Part shown: positions 6,288-8,346 of the stretch, piece after piece | How positions within the stretch are numbered: position 1 is the first letter of the stretch | How the letters are laid out: each line of letters starts with the position of its first letter | Position numbers and translations under genes: made by a program | NCBI GenBank assembly: GCA_049518775.1 | Contig: JBEKRL010000078.1 | Location: forward strand, 1 to 8,346 | DNA: 8,346 nt | DNA from: Bog-877 sp049518775 | GTDB taxonomy: Bacteria; Chloroflexota; Dormibacteria; Aeolococcales; Bog-877 | Reading direction: 5' to 3' | The notes under the pieces: generated by a model | Database searches by the model: none | The model's input: the letters and a program-made list of their open reading frames with translations, nothing else | Told to the model about the DNA's origin: nothing

Positions 6288-7003
6288 GCACCGGTTGGGG
6301 CACCTGGGAGGGCAGGTGGCGGGCGGGCAGAGCCCTCAGTTCTTCGCTGTCGTCGGCTGGCGCTAGGGCAGTGGACGGCTCCCCCGGCCGGCGGGACCCC
6401 CGGCCTGGCCGCCGCAGACCCAGGCCTCCCCAGGGCACCCAAGCTGCGCTGGAAGGGTTGGCGACCCGCGCCAGGACCCGGGAGGCACGCGTTCCCCGAG
6501 TCGGCACCGCCAACCGTGAGACAGATCTGCCGTCAAGCCGCCGTCACCCACAACCCACCGCTGCTCGGCTGGCACCCCCCGCTAAGGAGCACAGGGAGGC
6601 TGGCTTTCCCGCCCCACTCCGAGACCTGGGCAATCTGGTCACACCGCCGGTTCCACCGCGCATCATGGTCGCCGGGCAGCGGGCCGGCGAGGAGCCCAGC
6701 GCTCCCCTGCGTCCCCGGGACGTCGGTCCCGGCCTCGTTCGCCAGGTCGCTGCCCGCGCCCCAGGGCCGGGACGGGCCGCCCGGGCTGCGCAGCAGCGGC
6801 AGCCGCGAGTCAACCTCTCACACGCGCCCACTGGAAACCTCGGCGAGCTGGCGTCGCAGTCATCGGGCCCCCCCGCGTTTCCGCTCCAGACGCGGCGCGC
6901 TAAGTGGTGCGAGGACTCAACGGCCGGGTGGTTGGCGGAGCAAGCACCCTCCCCGCGGGACCGCGCGGCTGGTGGACGAACCTCCGCGCCGGGGCTGGAG
7001 AAG
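6288..7003. other. Long stretch with no convincing gene
   Basis: This is the only long gap in an otherwise tightly packed window. All six frames are open for long stretches, as expected at this GC content, but the translations are Pro/Arg/Ser/Gly-rich, have no recognisable motif and lack the strong third-position G/C bias of the real genes. I looked for tRNA, tmRNA, RNase P RNA and riboswitch signatures and found none. It holds some inverted repeats: CCGGGAC with GTCCCGG at 6715-6732 around a 4-nt loop, an 8-bp pair GGTTGGCG with CGCCAACC at 6456-6463 and 6508-6515, and the palindrome CAGATCTG at 6522-6529. It may be the 3' region of the membrane-protein transcript, a decayed gene or an unknown structured RNA. 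Confidence 0.5.
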
Positions 7004-7882
7004 TCAGGCCGAGGGCTGACTGGCCGGCGGGCTCCCGCGGGGGGAGCGCCTGCCCGGGTTGGCGCTGAGGCTCTTGCCACAGCCGGAGCAGAAGCGGGCG
7101 TCATCCGGATTGACCCGCCCGCAGTCAGGACACACCGGGGGCGGGGCGGGCGCCGACGGCGGGAGCGGGACGGGCTCCGGCGTCGGCCCGGCCGGAGGGG
7201 CGGGGTTGAGACTCCTGCCGCAGCCGGAGCAGAAGCGGGCTGCCCCCCCGTTGACCCGTCCGCAGCCAGAACACTCCTTGGGAGGTGCAGGCTTGGGCGG
7301 CGTGGGTGGGCGGGGCGCCGGATCGGGCCCGCGTGACGGGGCGCTGGCCGAGGGCGCGTGCGCCTGCCAGATCCCCCAGTGGACGAGGCCGCCGGCGCCG
7401 ATCACGATTGCCAGCGCCAAGGCGATCCAGAGGAAGGTCCCCCCGTACAGTTGAGGAACACCGCGAATGAGATTGCCGGCGCGGTCCGACATCCAGGTCA
7501 GGAGGGCCACCGCGTCGATCGCGGTGCAGAGCAGCACCCCCAAGGAGAGGACGGCCGTGATCAGGCTCCGGTAGCCCACCGAGAACCCGATATCGACTCG
7601 GGCAACTCGGGTCGCCTCCCAGATCAGGAGCAGCCCGGCCAGGAGTCCGGCGGCGGCCCCGAACCCGACCCAGCCGTTGCCTCCGGAGTAGCACAGGTTG
7701 ACGAGCGGCGTCGGCAAGCCGCCGAAGAATCCCCGCCTGATGGCGGGACCGACCACCGGGGCGACGCAGGATTGGGACCAGGGCAGGAAGAGGTCGACGA
7801 AGAGGAGCAGCGCAGCCAGGGCCAGGATCGTCCCCTGGCCAGCCAGGCGGACCAACCTGGAGCTTCTGATCGCATCACCCAT
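7004..7882 (-). CDS. Four-helix membrane protein with two C-terminal zinc ribbons
   Basis: This 292-aa protein has hydrophobic helices at about 18-36, 70-90, 106-130 and 148-171. A Pro-rich linker (176-202), a zinc ribbon, a second Pro-rich linker (226-250), another zinc ribbon and a short basic/Pro/Ser tail follow. Ribbon 1 uses C204, C207, C218 and C221; ribbon 2 uses C251, C254, C265 and C268. Both are CX2C-X10-CX2C with the GCGR/K-SL ending typical of zinc-ribbon domains. By the positive-inside rule the N-terminus and ribbons are cytoplasmic. The outer loop between helices 1 and 2 carries C39 and C64, which could form a disulfide. I do not recognise the membrane domain, and no function can be assigned. 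The ATG at 7880-7882 is chosen for its strong GGAGGT site; the frame runs open to 7975 without comparable support. The gene overlaps the purB stop by 8 nt, so it is probably cotranscribed and coupled. A weak bulged hairpin (7003-7020) spans its stop. Confidence 0.85.
   Translation of the reverse strand: MGDAIRSSRLVRLAGQGTILALAALLLFVDLFLPWSQSCVAPVVGPAIRRGFFGGLPTPLVNLCYSGGNGWVGFGAAAGLLAGLLLIWEATRVARVDIGFSVGYRSLITAVLSLGVLLCTAIDAVALLTWMSDRAGNLIRGVPQLYGGTFLWIALALAIVIGAGGLVHWGIWQAHAPSASAPSRGPDPAPRPPTPPKPAPPKECSGCGRVNGGAARFCSGCGRSLNPAPPAGPTPEPVPLPPSAPAPPPVCPDCGRVNPDDARFCSGCGKSLSANPGRRSPRGSPPASQPSA
7080..7240. repeat. Internal 141-bp-offset duplication encoding the two zinc ribbons
   Basis: The same 20-base stretch occurs at 7080-7099 and 7221-7240, with further similarity over about 60 bp around each copy. 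The 141-bp offset equals 47 codons, exactly the distance between ribbon cysteines C204 and C251. The linker between the copies has diverged in sequence but keeps its Pro-rich character. This looks like an in-frame tandem duplication of a ribbon-plus-linker unit, though selection on ribbon residues could account for part of the identity. Confidence 0.75.
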
Positions 7883-8346
7883 GACTGACACCTCCCAACC
7901 GCTCCCCAGAGCCGCACCATACACAAAGTTGGTGCCGGGGCGCCCTCCGTGCCGGCAGCGTCGCCACCCCGTCACAATCCTGGCCCCGCCACGCAGAGTC
8001 TCGCGGCCAGGACCACCGAGGCAGGCCCAGGCGGCGAAAGCTCTGGTCGACGTGGGCCAGGTAGGGCCCGACCTCGAAGCAGGCGGGCACCTGCTCCGGG
8101 CTCAACCGGGTCGCGCTGCCAAAGTCCCCCTCGGGGCGGTCAGACTCGTGCGCGAGGGACTGCACCAGCCCATGCCGGCGCTCCCGCAGCATCCCCCTGC
8201 CGACTAGGGCCAGCAGCACCTGGCGGCTCTGGCAGAGCCGGCCGCGCCGCTCCAGATTGGCCCGCACGGCGACCTCGTCCACCTCCGGCCCGGCCAGCAC
8301 CTGGGTGAGGGTGCGAAGGATGTGGGCGGTGACCATGGTGGCGTCG
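7875..8346 (-). CDS. purB: Adenylosuccinate lyase, C-terminal part only, with an unusual tail
   Basis: Reading enters from the right edge and ends at TGA 7875-7877, giving 156 visible residues of a normally 430-450-aa enzyme. PurB cleaves SAICAR to AICAR and adenylosuccinate to AMP in purine synthesis, and belongs to the fumarase/aspartase superfamily. The visible part is the C-terminal helical domain; with the ATG at 8336 as residue 1, it shows a VRANLERRGRLCQSRQ segment at 24-39, VLLALVGRGM at 40-49, VQ at 58-59, LSPEQV at 79-83 and ACFEVGPYLAHVDQSFRRL ending near 103. These match the PurB pattern of 'NL....G..fSQ.VLLALV..G', 'LSPE', 'CFD...yL..VD.iF.RlgL'. The segment between VQ and LSPE is a little shorter than I remember. 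After FRRLGL, where relatives usually stop, the frame continues 48 residues (8021-7878) with no recognisable homology and less biased codons, then overlaps the next gene by 8 nt. Confidence 0.85.
   Translation of the reverse strand, partial: DATMVTAHILRTLTQVLAGPEVDEVAVRANLERRGRLCQSRQVLLALVGRGMLRERRHGLVQSLAHESDRPEGDFGSATRLSPEQVPACFEVGPYLAHVDQSFRRLGLPRWSWPRDSAWRGQDCDGVATLPARRAPRHQLCVWCGSGERLGGVSHG
7890..7895 (-). promoter_or_regulatory. Strong ribosome binding site fixing the membrane-protein start
   Basis: GGAGGT on the minus strand ends 7 nt before the ATG at 7880-7882. It lies inside the 3' end of the purB reading frame. It decides the start in favour of a 292-aa protein rather than a 31-residue-longer version that adds no recognisable sequence. 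Confidence 0.85.

Noticed and set aside
6456..6515. 8-bp inverted repeat GGTTGGCG / CGCCAACC with a 44-nt loop
   Set aside because: One such pair is about what chance would give over this length and composition, so it is not listed as a separate feature.
6618..6645. GAGACCTG resembling the core of a cobalamin riboswitch B12 box
   Set aside because: Only the 8-base core matches. The flanking box bases and the other conserved riboswitch elements are absent.
6920..6990. A tRNA-like impression (GGTTGGCGGAGCAAGC and, on the other strand, GGTTCGTCC with CCACC)
   Set aside because: No acceptor, anticodon and T stems can be paired together on either strand.
6240..7019. A second rightward open frame of 259 codons in the gene-less stretch
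   Set aside because: No motif and mixed third-position composition. Its GTG start coincides with the -35 region of the leftward promoter, and the product is Pro/Arg/Ser-rich and low in complexity.
6544..7104. A leftward open frame of 186 codons
   Set aside because: It begins inside the zinc-ribbon gene in another frame and has no homology I recognise or start signal.
6230..7336. A long rightward open frame of 368 codons
   Set aside because: It overlaps the antisense of the zinc-ribbon gene by over 300 bp. Its translation is Arg/Pro/Gly-rich without motifs and it lacks a ribosome site. High-GC DNA produces such frames routinely.
7883..7975. Upstream extension of the zinc-ribbon membrane protein by 31 residues
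   Set aside because: The ATG at 7882 has an excellent GGAGGT site and is followed by a typical short basic N-terminus before helix 1. The extension has neither and lies within the purB frame.

Overview
The window is very GC-rich and densely coded, with a strong bias to G/C at third codon positions. A fused CofG-CofH FO synthase (coenzyme F420 biosynthesis) sits among ordinary housekeeping genes. This combination suggests a high-GC bacterium of the Actinobacteriota, Dormibacterota or Chloroflexota type, but the window alone cannot fix the phylum. There is no transposase, integrase, tRNA, rRNA, CRISPR array or toxin/defence gene, so this looks like chromosomal backbone.

Layout. A partial YggS/PROSC-type PLP-binding protein runs rightward from the left edge (1-594). 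It converges on a leftward series of genes, with a perfect 9-bp hairpin in the convergent gap (634-654). Reading the leftward genes in their own direction, from the right edge: the C-terminal third of adenylosuccinate lyase (purB, 7875-8346) overlaps by 8 nt a four-helix membrane protein with two cytoplasmic zinc ribbons (7004-7882). A stretch of about 880 bp without a convincing gene follows (6125-7003). Its left end carries a good sigma70-type promoter and an inverted repeat. That promoter reads into an unrecognised 240-aa protein with a Cys/His-rich N-terminus (5402-6124). FO synthase (3357-5363) follows after 38 bp, and it ends in a strong GC-rich hairpin. RecJ (1507-3204) has a TTG start and probably its own promoter. 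Last comes a dienelactone-hydrolase-family enzyme (743-1429).

How the parts relate. I infer three or four transcription units: purB plus the zinc-ribbon membrane protein; the Cys/His protein plus FO synthase; recJ plus possibly the hydrolase; and the opposing yggS-like gene. Five proteins belong to known families (PLP homeostasis, hydrolase, RecJ nuclease, FO synthase, PurB). The two least understood are the Cys/His-rich protein, whose eight potential ligands have a two-zinc spacing, and the duplicated-ribbon membrane protein. These are the most likely places for undescribed biology. I see no evidence for a complete new multi-gene system.
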